DNA of 33,634 bases from an uncultured Verrucomicrobiae bacterium (GTDB taxonomy: Bacteria > Verrucomicrobiota > Verrucomicrobiia > Limisphaerales > AAA164-E04), in assembly GCA_943788245.1 (NCBI GenBank), contig CALSPN010000054.1:1-33634 (forward strand), given 5' to 3'. Of the stretch, positions 10,237 to 20,629 are shown in pieces. The notes under the pieces are model-generated. The model searched no databases, was not told the DNA's origin, and saw only the letters and a program-made list of their open reading frames with translations. The translations under genes and the position numbers were made by a program. Positions within the stretch are counted from its first letter, which is position 1. Every line of letters starts with the position of its first letter.

Positions 10237-11013
10237 TTAAATCGAGTGATAGACAACAGGATCCTGGCCATAGAATGTTTTCAATTCACCGTAGAGCTCT
10301 GGCCGGTGGCGTTTCAACTGACGCGGTTTTTCAAAAAAACACTCGGAAGCGACCGCAAAAAATTCCGCTGGATTCGTCGCTCCGTAAGCGTCCATGATCG
10401 TTTTTTTACCTTTTTCAACCCGGTTCTGGAGCCGGCCATATTCTTTACCAAGAACAGATTTCCACGCTTCGTATCGGCAACTGGACCTGAGCACAGGCAG
10501 GCCATTTGCATGGCCGTCTTCCTGGTCCAGCTGATGGGCAAATTCATGAATCACAACATTGCGACCGTCTTTCATGTTGGCGGCACCACGCTTCGTCGAT
10601 TCCCATGACAGTGAAACCAAGCCTTGCTCCCATGATTGCCCTAAAACAGTCTGTTCCGATACGGTAACGATACCATGATCGGATATTTGCTCAGACTTGG
10701 AATAGTAATGCTTCGGATAGATGAGAATGGACTTCAGTTTGGAGAATTCACGTTGCTTGTTCCCAATAAGGAGAGTGCAGGCTTGTGCAGCGACCAATAC
10801 GCGAATCTCATCTGATATTTCAAAGCCTTTGCAACCTTCAAACTGTTTTTCTGCCAGAAAGACCTGAATCAAATCCTCCAGGACTTTTTGCTGCTCGGAG
10901 GGTAATTTCAAAAATAATGGAAACTTCTTTTGTAATACTTCCCTGTACAATGTCGGAAACGGCTGGGAAAGTATCTTCTTTCTTCGTCGTCTTTTCAGGA
11001 AGGTAAATATCAT
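10237..11013 (-). CDS. mtfA: MtfA-like zinc metallopeptidase (M90 family)
   Basis: The 258-residue product matches the MtfA (Mlc titration factor A) family of cytoplasmic zinc peptidases. The zinc-binding HEFAHQLDQEDG motif is at about residues 156-167 and the third ligand glutamate is in NPAEFFAVASECFFE near 217. Family features such as VLVAAQACTLLIG and LSWESTKRGAANMKDGRNVVIHEFAH are all present, so the enzyme should be active. In E. coli MtfA binds the glucose repressor Mlc and so influences sugar uptake; no Mlc homologue is visible here, so that role is only a possibility. ATG 11013 is preferred to a TTG two codons upstream. The basic N-terminus (LKRRRRKK) is common in the family. It is divergent from the MFS transporter, with about 150 bases shared upstream. 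Confidence 0.88.
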   Translation of the reverse strand: MIFTFLKRRRRKKILSQPFPTLYREVLQKKFPLFLKLPSEQQKVLEDLIQVFLAEKQFEGCKGFEISDEIRVLVAAQACTLLIGNKQREFSKLKSILIYPKHYYSKSEQISDHGIVTVSEQTVLGQSWEQGLVSLSWESTKRGAANMKDGRNVVIHEFAHQLDQEDGHANGLPVLRSSCRYEAWKSVLGKEYGRLQNRVEKGKKTIMDAYGATNPAEFFAVASECFFEKPRQLKRHRPELYGELKTFYGQDPVVYHSI

Positions 11014-11163
11014 CGTCAATTCGTCTATGGTTCAATTTCTTCAGAGCATGCCAAGTTTTGTATGTTTCTTAAAGCCTCTTTGGAGAGTTGTGAATCAGAT
11101 AAAAGACCACAGAGATTGTTCATGGACATTATTTGCATTCTGCTTTATCCAAGATCCCATCCA

Positions 11164-12465
11164 ATGACTTCCAATGTGCATGATTCATCCGAAGTGGCCG
11201 TTCGCGCGAGGCGTAAGGCTTATCGCAATATTATCCTACCCTTGTTCATCACATCGGTCATTGCCTATCTGGATCGAATCAACTTGAGTTATGCCGCCCT
11301 GACCATGAATGAAGATCTCGGCTTTTCCGATGCGGTATTTGGGTTAGGGGCAGGTATTTTCTTTGCAGGCTACGTTTTTTTTGAAATTCCAGGAGCATTG
11401 ATTGCTGAGAGATTCAGTCCGAAATGGTGGCTGGCCCGTATCATGATTTCCTGGGGTATTGTGTCTGGCTTAATGGCTTTTATGACTCAGGTTTGGGAGT
11501 TTTATTTACTGAGATTCCTATTAGGCGCGGCGGAAGCCAGCCTCTACCCCGTACTTTACGCATCCTGCATTCCAAGATGGTTTGTTGCTCGAGACCGACC
11601 ACGGGCGATTGCACTCATGCTGGCTTCTTTACAAATCTCCAGCATCATCGGGGCACCCCTTGCGGGGTGGGTATTGGGGTTGAAATTTTTTGGGATGAAA
11701 GGATGGCAAGGATTGTTCATCATTGAAGCAATACCTGCCATTATTTTTGCTTTCATTCTTGTTCGCTGGATGGCGGATTCTCCCAAAGAAGCCCAATGGC
11801 TTGAGGAGGATGAAAGGCAATGGCTGATCACTCAATTCGAAGAAGAAAATGCCCGCAAGAAATCGACAAAAGATTACACCCTCTGGCAGGCTTTTTCGGA
11901 CCGGGAAGTGATCAAGCTGTGCTTGACCTATTTTCTCTGGATTACAGGATTCTGGGGTTTTGGTTACTGGATGCCGACTGTGCTTAAATCCACATCTAAT
12001 TGGTCGAATCTGGCAGTCGGTTGGATGATTGTCATACCGATGATGCTGTCCTTGTTTTTCATGCTTTGGATTGGTCACCGGTCTTCGGTGACAGGTGAAA
12101 AGCGATGGCATGGTGCCATTGGGACCTTCATCGCAGCTATCGGTCTTCTTTGTGGCACAATGTCAAACCACCCGATATGGGCGTTTTTCTTTCTGTGCGT
12201 TACAGCCATTGGTATTTATGCTCCTTTTGGGGTCTGGTGGTCCTATCCTACGACTTTTCTTTCCGGGCCAGCCGCCGCTGGGGCAATAGGCATGATCAAC
12301 TCATTCGGCAATATAGGAGGTTTCGTGGGCCCTTACATTACGGGTTACCTGAAAAATGTGACAGGTAGTTTTACGCTGGGGTGGATATATCTTGCGGGTT
12401 CTCTGATTGTCTCCGGACTGCTCATGTTGACCATGCGGAGAAATGTCGACTTGGAAGGATCCTGA
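11164..12465 (+). CDS. MFS transporter, anion:cation symporter (ACS) type
   Basis: This 433-residue protein has twelve likely membrane segments and the arrangement of the ACS group (phthalate/glucarate/hexuronate-type symporters) in the inner membrane. The signature after the first segment, YLDRINLSYAALTMNEDLGFSDAVFGLGAGIFFAGY, is characteristic of that group, as are EIPGALIAERFSPKWWLARIMISWG and the central charged loop. Such proteins import organic anions, for example sugar acids or aromatic acids, with protons or sodium; the substrate cannot be read here. The frame is open from 11062, but ATG 11164 (MTSNVHDSSEV) puts the usual short hydrophilic N-terminus before the first segment. No Shine-Dalgarno sequence is seen. 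It converges on the sulfatase gene, with 60 bases between their stops. Confidence 0.88.
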   Translation: MTSNVHDSSEVAVRARRKAYRNIILPLFITSVIAYLDRINLSYAALTMNEDLGFSDAVFGLGAGIFFAGYVFFEIPGALIAERFSPKWWLARIMISWGIVSGLMAFMTQVWEFYLLRFLLGAAEASLYPVLYASCIPRWFVARDRPRAIALMLASLQISSIIGAPLAGWVLGLKFFGMKGWQGLFIIEAIPAIIFAFILVRWMADSPKEAQWLEEDERQWLITQFEEENARKKSTKDYTLWQAFSDREVIKLCLTYFLWITGFWGFGYWMPTVLKSTSNWSNLAVGWMIVIPMMLSLFFMLWIGHRSSVTGEKRWHGAIGTFIAAIGLLCGTMSNHPIWAFFFLCVTAIGIYAPFGVWWSYPTTFLSGPAAAGAIGMINSFGNIGGFVGPYITGYLKNVTGSFTLGWIYLAGSLIVSGLLMLTMRRNVDLEGS

Positions 12466-12525
12466 CCTTGATTTTCTGACGCTGGGGTTTTGTCAAGATG
12501 CTCACATGCAGCAAACACAAATTGT

Positions 12526-13899
12526 CTAACCATTATCTGGTGGCATGGATTGATGCCAGGAGATAAGGGCTCGTGTTAAACTTTTCACGGTCTGGGGGTG
12601 ATTGCTTGCGACATTGATCGTCTCTCCGCGGTCCGTTTGCATGTCGTAGAGTTCGGGGTGGCTTCCGTCATATTCACATAACAGTTTCCATTTTCCATGT
12701 CGCACTGCCAAGTCGGGCAGGTCTTTGATTCCATAAAACGAATCTCTGTCAGGAGGACGCCTGAAAAAAATGGGTTTCTTTCTGGATGCGGTCGATGCTG
12801 CAGTCAAAACGTCTGGCAAGGATTCCCCATCAAACCGGACGCCTTGAGGATGCTCTGCGCCCGCGAGGTCGAGCAGTGTAGGGACCAGATCGATCGCCGA
12901 AAAAACAGATTCACGATTGACCGTATTTTTTTTTGTAATGATTGCAGGCCCCCATGCGACGAGTGATGATCTGATTCCACCTTCATAAAGATGGGTTTTA
13001 AAGCCCTTGAAAGGACCTGCAACACCGGCTCCTTTTTCAGGCCCATTGTCTGAGCATACAAGAATCAGGGTGTTTTTTCTCAGCTTTGGACGCTCTCTCA
13101 CAAAGTTAAAAAGCCTGCCGAGTTGTTGATCCATTTCTTGAAGCACCGACAAGTAGAGTTCCCGCTTGCCATTTCCCCATTTTTCCACGGGAGGCCAGAA
13201 AGGTGAATGCACGTCATCCGGCCAAAGATTGATGTAAAAAGGTTGATTGTTTTCAGAAGCCCGTTGCATGAATGGAATGGCTTCGTCAATGAATCCGCTT
13301 GTGATTTCGGAGCGCAACATCCATCTGAACCCTGCACCCAATGCTTCCGCCTTATCCCAGATGCGCCCTGGCTTCTGTTGTGTGGGTTTCAGTGTCAGAG
13401 GCAGAAGTTTAGGGCCCATGCCTTCAAAATTGGTCAGCGAGCTATCAAATCCATACTCCGTGATGTAGGGCGCCTCATTCACATCGCGTTGCCCTCCCAT
13501 GTGCCATTTACCAAAATGACCCGTGGCATAACCTGCGTGCTTGAGGGACCGTGCCAGCATCGGTGCTTTTGGGTCAAGCCACTGAGCCATTCCGCGTTCA
13601 GTATTCATTTTGCGGTGCGCAAGGTAAGATGTGATTTTCCACCTTTGTGGGTACTGGCCTGTTGAGATAGCTGTTCTGGAAGGGGAACAAATGGGTGAAT
13701 TCACATAAAACTGCTCAAAACGAACACCCTCCTTCGCCAGTCCATCCACATGGGGTGTTGAAGCTGCCTGGTTTCCAAAGCAGGAAAAATCTCCCCAGCC
13801 CATGTCGTCGATGAAGACCAGAATGATGTTTGGTTTGTCAGCTTGCAGGTTGATTGCCAACGTCAAAAGCACGGTAGCGATAAACAGTGGTTTTTTCAT
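12526..13899 (-). CDS. Secreted formylglycine-dependent sulfatase
   Basis: A 457-residue sulfatase of the alkaline-phosphatase superfamily. The core metal motif PNIILVFIDDMGWGDFSCFG follows a cleavable signal peptide (MKKPLFIATVLLTLAINLQA). The active-site sequence CSPSR at residues 71-75 has the cysteine that is converted to formylglycine. GKWHMGG, NLWPDDVHSPFW and the second metal site CSDNGPEKG are in the expected order. ATG 13899 is chosen over a TTG at 13929 because it starts the signal peptide. Sulfatases of this kind remove sulfate esters from polysaccharides or glycosaminoglycans; the substrate class cannot be told. It is the last gene of a same-strand block running from 20437, 34 bases after pabC. 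A maturation enzyme (anaerobic sulfatase maturase or FGE) is not in the window. Confidence 0.93.
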   Translation of the reverse strand: MKKPLFIATVLLTLAINLQADKPNIILVFIDDMGWGDFSCFGNQAASTPHVDGLAKEGVRFEQFYVNSPICSPSRTAISTGQYPQRWKITSYLAHRKMNTERGMAQWLDPKAPMLARSLKHAGYATGHFGKWHMGGQRDVNEAPYITEYGFDSSLTNFEGMGPKLLPLTLKPTQQKPGRIWDKAEALGAGFRWMLRSEITSGFIDEAIPFMQRASENNQPFYINLWPDDVHSPFWPPVEKWGNGKRELYLSVLQEMDQQLGRLFNFVRERPKLRKNTLILVCSDNGPEKGAGVAGPFKGFKTHLYEGGIRSSLVAWGPAIITKKNTVNRESVFSAIDLVPTLLDLAGAEHPQGVRFDGESLPDVLTAASTASRKKPIFFRRPPDRDSFYGIKDLPDLAVRHGKWKLLCEYDGSHPELYDMQTDRGETINVASNHPQTVKSLTRALISWHQSMPPDNG

Positions 13900-13933
13900 T
13901 GAATAACTTGAGTTGTCATTTTGTTTCAAAGAA

Positions 13934-14871
13934 TCACGTTATCGCATTCAATTGCTTCAGGTAAGCTTTGTAAATGGTTTGTTCCAATGGATGTAAATCA
14001 AACTTCTGGCCCTGAATGCGGTCGATATGAATCATTCCAAATGTTGTTAATGTCGCAAAGACGGATCTTGCGTGCTGAAGGGTTTCCATGTCGCAGGCCG
14101 CCTCCTTGCAATCAACACCCGCCTGCGCTGCAATATCCAGAATCAGGGCACGTGTGGTGCCGGGTAAAATCCCGCTGCCCAAAGGCGGGGTAAGTAAACA
14201 GTCATTCATCACAAAGAACAAGTTAGCACAACTTAGTTCGGTGATATGGCCGGATTCATTCAAGATGATGGCATCATCCACGTGAGCCTCTTTTGCCTCC
14301 TGTTTGACGAAAGTCTGGAACAATTTATTGCTTGTTTTCCACTGTGCACATTCCCAATGTGAGGGCATTCTCATTCTGGATAGAATGACCCTCCATGACT
14401 GAGGTCGGTTGAGGGGAAGTTCGGGTGCTGAATGTAATGTAATGACCCATGTTGCCTGCGTGTTTTCAGGTGGGAGGTAGCCTCTTGGTCCGGGCCTCGA
14501 GAGATTTGGATGCGGGCCATACACTCATTGAGTTGATTCTTTTGAACCAAGTCCAGGATACTTGTTTTCAACGCTTCCTCTGCAATGTCCAATCGAATGG
14601 TTAAACCTTCACAACCAGATTTTAATCGGTCCCAATGCCTTTGCCATTCGAATAGCTTGCCACCGTGAATGCGGATCGTTTCGAATAAACCATCCCCATA
14701 TAAATAGCCACGATCAAAAACCGAAACGGATGCGTTGGCCGATTCGATGAAGGAACCATTCAGCCAGCACCATTTGTAGGCGTCTGGTTGGAGATGTTTG
14801 TTAGACGATAATAGTGCCTCCGGATTTGTGAGAGATGTCATCGATCGTATAGGTGTTTTTTCCCGCTCCAT
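13934..14871 (-). CDS. pabC: Aminodeoxychorismate lyase (PLP fold-type IV), one frameshift
   Basis: The enzyme converts 4-amino-4-deoxychorismate to p-aminobenzoate and pyruvate in folate synthesis, using pyridoxal phosphate. The assignment rests on fold-type IV features: SVFDRGYLYGDGLFETIRIHGG at the N-terminus, the RG-PRGY segment, the lysine in WKTSNKLFQTFVKQEAKEA, and the C-terminal LNESGHITELSCANLFFV...LPGTTRALILDIA. The position next to pabB supports PabC over a branched-chain or D-amino-acid transaminase of the same fold. Its ATG overlaps the pabB stop (TGATG), so the two are translationally coupled. Two frames cover the gene. The shift lies in CCGGGCC at 14490-14496 and, unlike the others in the window, fits one missing base; restoring it reads ISRGP(G)PRGYLPP and gives 312 residues. 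Confidence 0.85.
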
Positions 14872-16319
14872 CAGAGCGATTGCGGTTTGGATGGAGAGAG
14901 CTGATTGGAGGTCTTGAAAGCTGCCAGAAATCCCGCCGCTTTGTCCTCTGTTTCCTGAAATTCAGCCTCAGGAACAGAATCTGCAACGATTCCCGCTCCA
15001 ACGTGCAATGATAAGTGGTTTTTCTGTTTTACGGCTGTTCTAATGATGATGTTGAGTCTGCTGGTTTTGTTGAAGCCAAGATATCCCATGCTGCCCGTAT
15101 AAGGCCCACGTGTCATGGGTTCGAGTTCCTCTATAATTTGCATGGCTCGAAATTTGGGAGCCCCCGTGATGCTTCCGCCAGGGAAACAGCGGGACAGTGC
15201 CTGCAGGTGTGAGCAGTCTTTGGCAAGCGTTCCTTCAATCGTGGATACCAAATGATGAACCTGCGGGTAGCGTTCCAATTGCATGAGATCGGGCACAGTG
15301 ACGCTTCCATATTCACAGACACGCCCCAGATCGTTGCGTAGTAGATCGGTGATCATGAGCAGCTCGGCTCGTTCTTTCTCGCTGGATTGTAGTTCATAGG
15401 CCAGTTGTGCATCGGCCTGTGGATTCAGCCCACGCGGACGTGTTCCTTTGATGGGACGAGTTTGTATATGATTCCCGTCCAGTTTCAGGAAAGACTCTGG
15501 CGAAGCACTCAAGATTTGAAATCCTCCTTCATTAATGAATCCTGAAAAAGGAGCAGGGGACATGTTTTGCAGCTGTCTGTAGGCGGTTAAAGCGGAACTC
15601 TCGTTACGCGTGCTCAGTTCTCTCGCTAGATTGACCTGATAAATGTCTCCTTGACCAATGAGTTTCTGTGCTCGTTGTACTGATCGAACATAAGCATTCC
15701 GATCTGGATAGCTGGGCCATGAAAAGTTTGGGTTTCCGCTCGGGTGAGGCAAATCGGGGAGTTTGATGCTGCTGCTCGATTCCAAGAGCTGTTTCCACTG
15801 ATCGACCTGTCTGGTCGCCTCGGCATGGGACCATGTGCCATCCGGATGAAAACCGGTGGCCACAATCCACGCTTTGTCATCCCAATGGTCAACAGCTACC
15901 AGACTCGCAAAGAGGCCCACATAGGCATCGGGTAATACGCTTGATCTGACCGCTCTTCTTTCAAGGCTGGGCTCAACAAAATGTTTCAAGTCATAACCCC
16001 AGTAACCAAAACAGCCACCCAACGGAAAAGGAGAGTCAAGTTCCTCCATCACTTCAAATGGGTGCATGAGCTGATCCATCACGGACCAGGGGTTTCCGTA
16101 AACTGTGTGGCTTTTTTGAACCGTCGGATAATGTAGATGGCAATCCGCTCCAAACGCTCGAAGGGTGACCATCGGAAAAGCCGTGAGGAATGAAAACCGG
16201 GCATCGGGGTGCCCCTGAAGTGACGAATGCAATAGCATGACGTCGGGTTGATCTCCCACTGTCGCGAGCAAGTTTTCAATTTGAACCTTTCCTGCAATGA
16301 GTTCGATTCGGCTTCTCAT
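14871..16319 (-). CDS. pabB: Aminodeoxychorismate synthase component I
   Basis: This 482-residue chorismate-utilising enzyme makes 4-amino-4-deoxychorismate from chorismate and ammonia. Its N-terminal part carries PFPLGGCFGYWGYDLKHFVEP, and the catalytic C-terminal part has GDIYQVNLARELSTR, ILSASPESFLKL and RPIKGTRPRG, whose lysine distinguishes PabB from anthranilate synthase. It ends with LMITDLLRNDLGRV, SIEGTLAKD-type and FPGGSITGAPKFRAMQIIEELE motifs and GAGIVADSVPEAEFQETEDKAAG. The length is normal. The glutamine amidotransferase partner (PabA) is not present in the window and may be shared with anthranilate synthase elsewhere. ATG 16319 lies 15 bases after the DUF1501 stop, in the same direction, so the gene probably belongs to the same transcript. 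Its stop overlaps the pabC start. Confidence 0.95.
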   Translation of the reverse strand: MRSRIELIAGKVQIENLLATVGDQPDVMLLHSSLQGHPDARFSFLTAFPMVTLRAFGADCHLHYPTVQKSHTVYGNPWSVMDQLMHPFEVMEELDSPFPLGGCFGYWGYDLKHFVEPSLERRAVRSSVLPDAYVGLFASLVAVDHWDDKAWIVATGFHPDGTWSHAEATRQVDQWKQLLESSSSIKLPDLPHPSGNPNFSWPSYPDRNAYVRSVQRAQKLIGQGDIYQVNLARELSTRNESSALTAYRQLQNMSPAPFSGFINEGGFQILSASPESFLKLDGNHIQTRPIKGTRPRGLNPQADAQLAYELQSSEKERAELLMITDLLRNDLGRVCEYGSVTVPDLMQLERYPQVHHLVSTIEGTLAKDCSHLQALSRCFPGGSITGAPKFRAMQIIEELEPMTRGPYTGSMGYLGFNKTSRLNIIIRTAVKQKNHLSLHVGAGIVADSVPEAEFQETEDKAAGFLAAFKTSNQLSPSKPQSL

Positions 16320-16334
16320 GGATGAATCGGTTTT

Positions 16335-17798
16335 CTAAGCCAGGATTTCCTTGATGACATGGCCGAAATCTTCCTCGAGACGCTTATGTCCGGGCACTTC
16401 CATTCGATGTGCATCCAGGCCCAGTTGATGGAGAAGGGTGGCGTGCACATCGGTTACATAATGAGGATGTTCGATTGCATGAAAACCCAATTCATCGGTC
16501 GCGCCATGAGTGAGTCCTCCCTGTATGCCTCCACCTGCCATCCATACTGAAAATCCGTAAGGATGATGATCGCGACCGTCATTGCTCTGCGAACCGGGTG
16601 TGCGTCCGAACTCGGTTGCAAAAACAACGATAGTTTCGTTCAGAAGGCCGCGCTGTTTGAGGTCTTTCAAGAGTCCGGCAATCGGTTTATCGACCTGAGC
16701 TGAAAGCTTCTCATGATTCTTCTTGAGGCCGCTGTGAGCATCCCAGGCTCCGGCTGCACCATCTCCATGCATGATCTGGATGAAGCGAACTCCCTTTTCC
16801 ACCATGCGCCTCGCTGCCAGTAATTGTTTTCCAAAGGGACTAGTCACGTCTTGATCCATGCCATACATGTTTCTGACATGGTCAGGCTCCTGATCAAGAT
16901 CCAAAAGATTCGGAACGGATGACTGCATTCGGTAAGCAAGTTCATAGGATTGAATGCGGGCTTCCAGTTTGTCATCGTTTGGGAACACCTTGGAACGCAT
17001 CTGATTTAATTTGTTTACCAAATCAAATGCGGATCTTTGCCTTTCCATACTGATGGGACGTTGTGGTTTTGCAAAATCCAGAGGGGCTTTGGGATCAATC
17101 TTGAGTGGCACTGCATCGTAGGCTGGCCCCAAGTAGTGACCGTCTCTTTTATCGAAAAAACGGGGCCCGATAGTGACAAACTGGGGCAGGTTTTCGTTGA
17201 GAGACCCCAGTCCGTAAGTGACCCACGCCCCGATGGTTGGAAAACGGCCATCAAGCATATGACGTCCCGAGTGAAACTGAACCTGCGCTCCATGATTGTC
17301 ATCGGTGGTCCACATGGATCGTAACACGGCGATGTCATCTGCGCATGATCCGATATGAGGGAACCAATCACTTACCTGCATGCCACTCTGCCCGTATGGT
17401 TTGAAAGAGGTTTGCAGTGGGTAGATCTTGTTCCGTTGTTGTCCGTTGGCATCATTGATCACCACGACACGCACCTTCTTGAGCAGCTCGGGAGATTGAA
17501 CCCGGCTGAAGGGCGTTTCTCCAATGCTCTTGCCCTGATACTGGTTGAGAGCAGGTTTGGGATCAAAACTCTCCATGTGACTGACTCCCCCGCGCATGAA
17601 CAGCCAAATCACATTTTTGGCTTTTGCTGGACGATGATGTTGGCCAAATCCCGGACCAGGAACCGCCATGGCCTCTTGGTGAAGGAGTGATTGTAGCGCG
17701 ATACTCCCGAATCCCAAGGCGCTTCGGTTCAGAAAGGAGCGACGGTTCATCGCGAGTTGATTATCGTTGTGCACATGCCAGGAGCCGGGGCTTTTCAT
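16335..17798 (-). CDS. DUF1501 family secreted protein
   Basis: DUF1501 proteins belong to the alkaline-phosphatase/sulfatase-like superfamily, are widespread in Planctomycetes and Verrucomicrobia, and have no established substrate. This 487-residue protein has a twin-arginine leader ([15 protein letters not shown]), the opening [55 protein letters not shown], and the C-terminal block [35 protein letters not shown]. It ends with [15 protein letters not shown]. The ATG at 17798 lies 2 bases after the stop of the PSCyt1/DUF1553 gene, so the pair is translationally coupled, as in most genomes of this group. An alternative start at the MNRRSF methionine would remove 16 residues. The gene is intact, unlike the remnant at 29814-30095. 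Confidence 0.93.
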   Translation of the reverse strand: MKSPGSWHVHNDNQLAMNRRSFLNRSALGFGSIALQSLLHQEAMAVPGPGFGQHHRPAKAKNVIWLFMRGGVSHMESFDPKPALNQYQGKSIGETPFSRVQSPELLKKVRVVVINDANGQQRNKIYPLQTSFKPYGQSGMQVSDWFPHIGSCADDIAVLRSMWTTDDNHGAQVQFHSGRHMLDGRFPTIGAWVTYGLGSLNENLPQFVTIGPRFFDKRDGHYLGPAYDAVPLKIDPKAPLDFAKPQRPISMERQRSAFDLVNKLNQMRSKVFPNDDKLEARIQSYELAYRMQSSVPNLLDLDQEPDHVRNMYGMDQDVTSPFGKQLLAARRMVEKGVRFIQIMHGDGAAGAWDAHSGLKKNHEKLSAQVDKPIAGLLKDLKQRGLLNETIVVFATEFGRTPGSQSNDGRDHHPYGFSVWMAGGGIQGGLTHGATDELGFHAIEHPHYVTDVHATLLHQLGLDAHRMEVPGHKRLEEDFGHVIKEILA

Positions 17799-17800
17799 GA

Positions 17801-20437
17801 TTAACGAATGGTGGCGAAATCATTGTGGTTGAGCAGAACATGAATCAGACTTGCGCGAGGTGATTGCGTGTTGGGTTTTGAGTTCGATTCGTTTTCCTCT
17901 TGCCAGTTTGTGATACTGTCCATGCATGCATTCATTTCTTCCGGCGTAGGTGTCCATCCCAATATGGTTTCAAACGCTAGCTCGACAAAAGCTGCGTGAC
18001 TGTCTTCGTCAATGCCTGTTTTTAAAGTCAATGCCTCTGTAATTCGAGTGGAGGCATCCATGGAAAGACTGCTGTTGGCGAGCGCCAGAGCTTGTTGTGG
18101 GATGACACTTTCGGACCGTCGGTAACACGCTAAAATAGATGCATCATCAAACAGCGTCAGAAAGCGATGCTGATCGTCCCGCGAGTGCTTGAAATAGAGG
18201 CTTCGGCGATGCATGTTGGGACTCCCTTCCGGGTCAATCGTCGGTCCGCCTAGTTGTGTGTGGAGTTGATTTGACAATTGAAGGATGCTGTCTCTGAGAA
18301 TCTGTGACTCCATACGAATTGAGTTCTGTCTCCACACGAGTTCGTTATGCGGATCAATCATAAGATTGTCTGCCAAGGCGTTCGATTCTGAGCTGGATCT
18401 TTTGTAGGCCTGACTCGTTACGATCAGCCTGTGAATTGGTTTCATCTTCCAATCATTCTCAATAAGGGTGATCGCAAGGAAATCCAGCAACTCCTGAAGT
18501 TTTGGCGGGCTGGTTTGTCGTCCGAAATCCGTGACGGGGTCTACCAGTGGTGCCCCGAAATGTCGCATCCAAATGTGATTCACTGCGACACGAGCTGTGA
18601 GTGGGTGGTCAGGATGCGTGATCCACATTGCCAGAGCAGTCCGCCTTCCTGTACTTGTTTGGGGGTAGGGTAAGAAGCGTTCCTTTTCGGTTTCCGCTGG
18701 AGATTCCAAAGCCTTGATAGATGCGCGCAGGGGGGTGTATTGAAGTGGGTTTTCCAGATGGCTCTGAATGTGTTGAGTTCGCTTTTCCTGAATCTGATCG
18801 AGTGTCTGTTTCAAAGCTTCTTTGCTGTCTTCATTTCCTGCTTCAATGGCTTTTCTGGCTTTGCTGATTTTCCAATCGAACCGGGTCAGCTCATATTCGT
18901 ATTCGGTCTTTGCTGCTTTTTCGTCCAATGCTTGCTGCTGGAGGGAGTCCGGCAACATTGCCTTATTCCGGATAGCCTCAAATTTAGCGGTGATCATGGC
19001 GGGGCGCAGTTTGGCGGCCATCCATTCATGCTCTTGTGTATCTCCGGTCTCACTGTTGGAGTGGTATGCGTCACCATCGCTTGAGTCTTTTTTCAATCCT
19101 GCTTCCAGGACATCGATGTGTGTCTCGGCTTCTTTCAAGAGCGTGTCTTTGACATGAGTCCGGATTTCCGGTCGGTATGCTGTTGGCGGCAAGATGATGG
19201 GGGTGATATTAAAAGGAACATGCCTTAAAAAAGCAGGAGGAGCGGGGTGCATCTTTTCTGAAATGTCCCGTTGCTTTTCATTTCCTCTTACGTGCACATA
19301 AGTCGGGGCGTCAGGATGCATGTCAAAGACTCTTGGTAATCCGTTTTTGTTCAAATCGGATTCTCCCGGAAGGGCGTCTGTCCGGATTTGATGAGGCTCC
19401 AGAATGGCTCTGAATTGATAGTAATCTCTGGCGGAAATAGGATCGTATTTGTGATCGTGACATTTGCTGCACTGCATGGTCAATCCAAGGAATGCTTTTG
19501 AGGTATGCTCAATGGTCTTGTCCAACCACGTTGTTCTGTTGAAAAGGAAATAATTGCGCGCCAGAAACCCAGTCGCACGAAGCCGGTTCTGGTCTGTGGG
19601 ATATAACTCATCAGCAGCCAGCATTTCCAAAATCATTTGATCATAACCCTTGTCTTCGTTGAGTGATTCCAGAATCCAGTCACGCCAATGCCAGATGTGT
19701 TTCTGGCTGTATCTCAATTGTGTACCAAGCCCAAACCAGTCACTGTATCTCCAGACATCCATCCAGTGCCTTCCCCATCTTTCGGCATGGTGTGGAGAGG
19801 CAAGAAGTTGATCCACTATTCGGCTGTATCCGGGTGCCTCGGGTGCATTCAGAAAATCTTCAATCTGCTCAGGCTCAGGAGGGAGTCCAACCAAATCGAG
19901 GAATAATCGCCGCATCAACAATCGCGGTTCTGCGGTTGCTTGTGGATTCAGGTTGTTTTCCTCATGATATTGGGCGAGTATGGCATCGATGGGATTTGTT
20001 GCAGGATGGTTCAGCTCTGGTTTCTCAGGGGGTAGAAAGGCCCAGTGGCTCAGTGGATCGTCTTCGGGCTTTTCATCGCTCGGACCAGGATGGCCAGCTT
20101 CGATCCACATTCGCAGGGCTTGAATGGTTTCCGTTTCTATGGGCTTGCCTTCAGGCGGCATCCGTTCCTCAGGGTCCGTTGAGATCAGACGCTGAAAAAG
20201 AGGGGGCAGATCCTTGCCTTCTACATCAAGGACATTGCCGTTGTTGCTGCCCCTTTCCATGAGCGTAACCGAGTCAAGCCGCAGTCCGGCTTTTTGTTTC
20301 AAAGCTCCGTGGCAAGCATAGCATCGCTCTTTAAACACAGGTTTGATTTGCTCAAGGTACAGTTGAAGGCTGTCGGCTCGACAGGAGAGATCCAACATCC
20401 ATACAAGAAGCAATCCAATGTGACGCACGCGATACAT
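17801..20437 (-). CDS. PSCyt1 + DUF1549 (PSCyt2) + DUF1553 (PSD1) secreted cytochrome protein
   Basis: This 878-residue secreted protein has the classical PVC domain order. A planctomycete-type cytochrome c domain lies after the leader ([17 protein letters not shown], haem cysteines at about residues 39 and 42, and MPPEGKPI as a possible methionine ligand). DUF1549 follows at about 145-355 ([39 protein letters not shown], and a second CSKCHDHK site). A charged, probably coiled linker comes next, then DUF1553 at about 590-850 ([41 protein letters not shown]). ATG 20437 is chosen over an upstream GTG at 20458: it has a GGAAG seven bases ahead and starts the signal peptide. Function in the family is unproven; electron transfer linked to carbohydrate breakdown has been suggested. 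It is the first gene of the block and is coupled to the DUF1501 gene. Confidence 0.93.
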   Translation of the reverse strand: MYRVRHIGLLLVWMLDLSCRADSLQLYLEQIKPVFKERCYACHGALKQKAGLRLDSVTLMERGSNNGNVLDVEGKDLPPLFQRLISTDPEERMPPEGKPIETETIQALRMWIEAGHPGPSDEKPEDDPLSHWAFLPPEKPELNHPATNPIDAILAQYHEENNLNPQATAEPRLLMRRLFLDLVGLPPEPEQIEDFLNAPEAPGYSRIVDQLLASPHHAERWGRHWMDVWRYSDWFGLGTQLRYSQKHIWHWRDWILESLNEDKGYDQMILEMLAADELYPTDQNRLRATGFLARNYFLFNRTTWLDKTIEHTSKAFLGLTMQCSKCHDHKYDPISARDYYQFRAILEPHQIRTDALPGESDLNKNGLPRVFDMHPDAPTYVHVRGNEKQRDISEKMHPAPPAFLRHVPFNITPIILPPTAYRPEIRTHVKDTLLKEAETHIDVLEAGLKKDSSDGDAYHSNSETGDTQEHEWMAAKLRPAMITAKFEAIRNKAMLPDSLQQQALDEKAAKTEYEYELTRFDWKISKARKAIEAGNEDSKEALKQTLDQIQEKRTQHIQSHLENPLQYTPLRASIKALESPAETEKERFLPYPQTSTGRRTALAMWITHPDHPLTARVAVNHIWMRHFGAPLVDPVTDFGRQTSPPKLQELLDFLAITLIENDWKMKPIHRLIVTSQAYKRSSSESNALADNLMIDPHNELVWRQNSIRMESQILRDSILQLSNQLHTQLGGPTIDPEGSPNMHRRSLYFKHSRDDQHRFLTLFDDASILACYRRSESVIPQQALALANSSLSMDASTRITEALTLKTGIDEDSHAAFVELAFETILGWTPTPEEMNACMDSITNWQEENESNSKPNTQSPRASLIHVLLNHNDFATIR

Positions 20438-20629
20438 AGTGTGACTTCCATTGAACACTGAGAGCTGATAGGCGGCCAGTATAAACTTGCGGCTTTCAAG
20501 GGTGAAATTGCATCCCTAGCCTGCAATCCCTGAGGGATGCAGCGCGTAGTATCCCTGTGGCATTTTCCATGCAGAATGGGCCGTTTTTCCTTGGTCATGT
20601 TTAAGGTCTTTCTGTATGTTCCCACCCTT

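Noticed and set aside
19663..20262. 199-residue ORF on the plus strand
   Set aside because: It lies wholly antisense to the strongly conserved PSCyt1/DUF1549 gene and resembles no family; a shadow frame.
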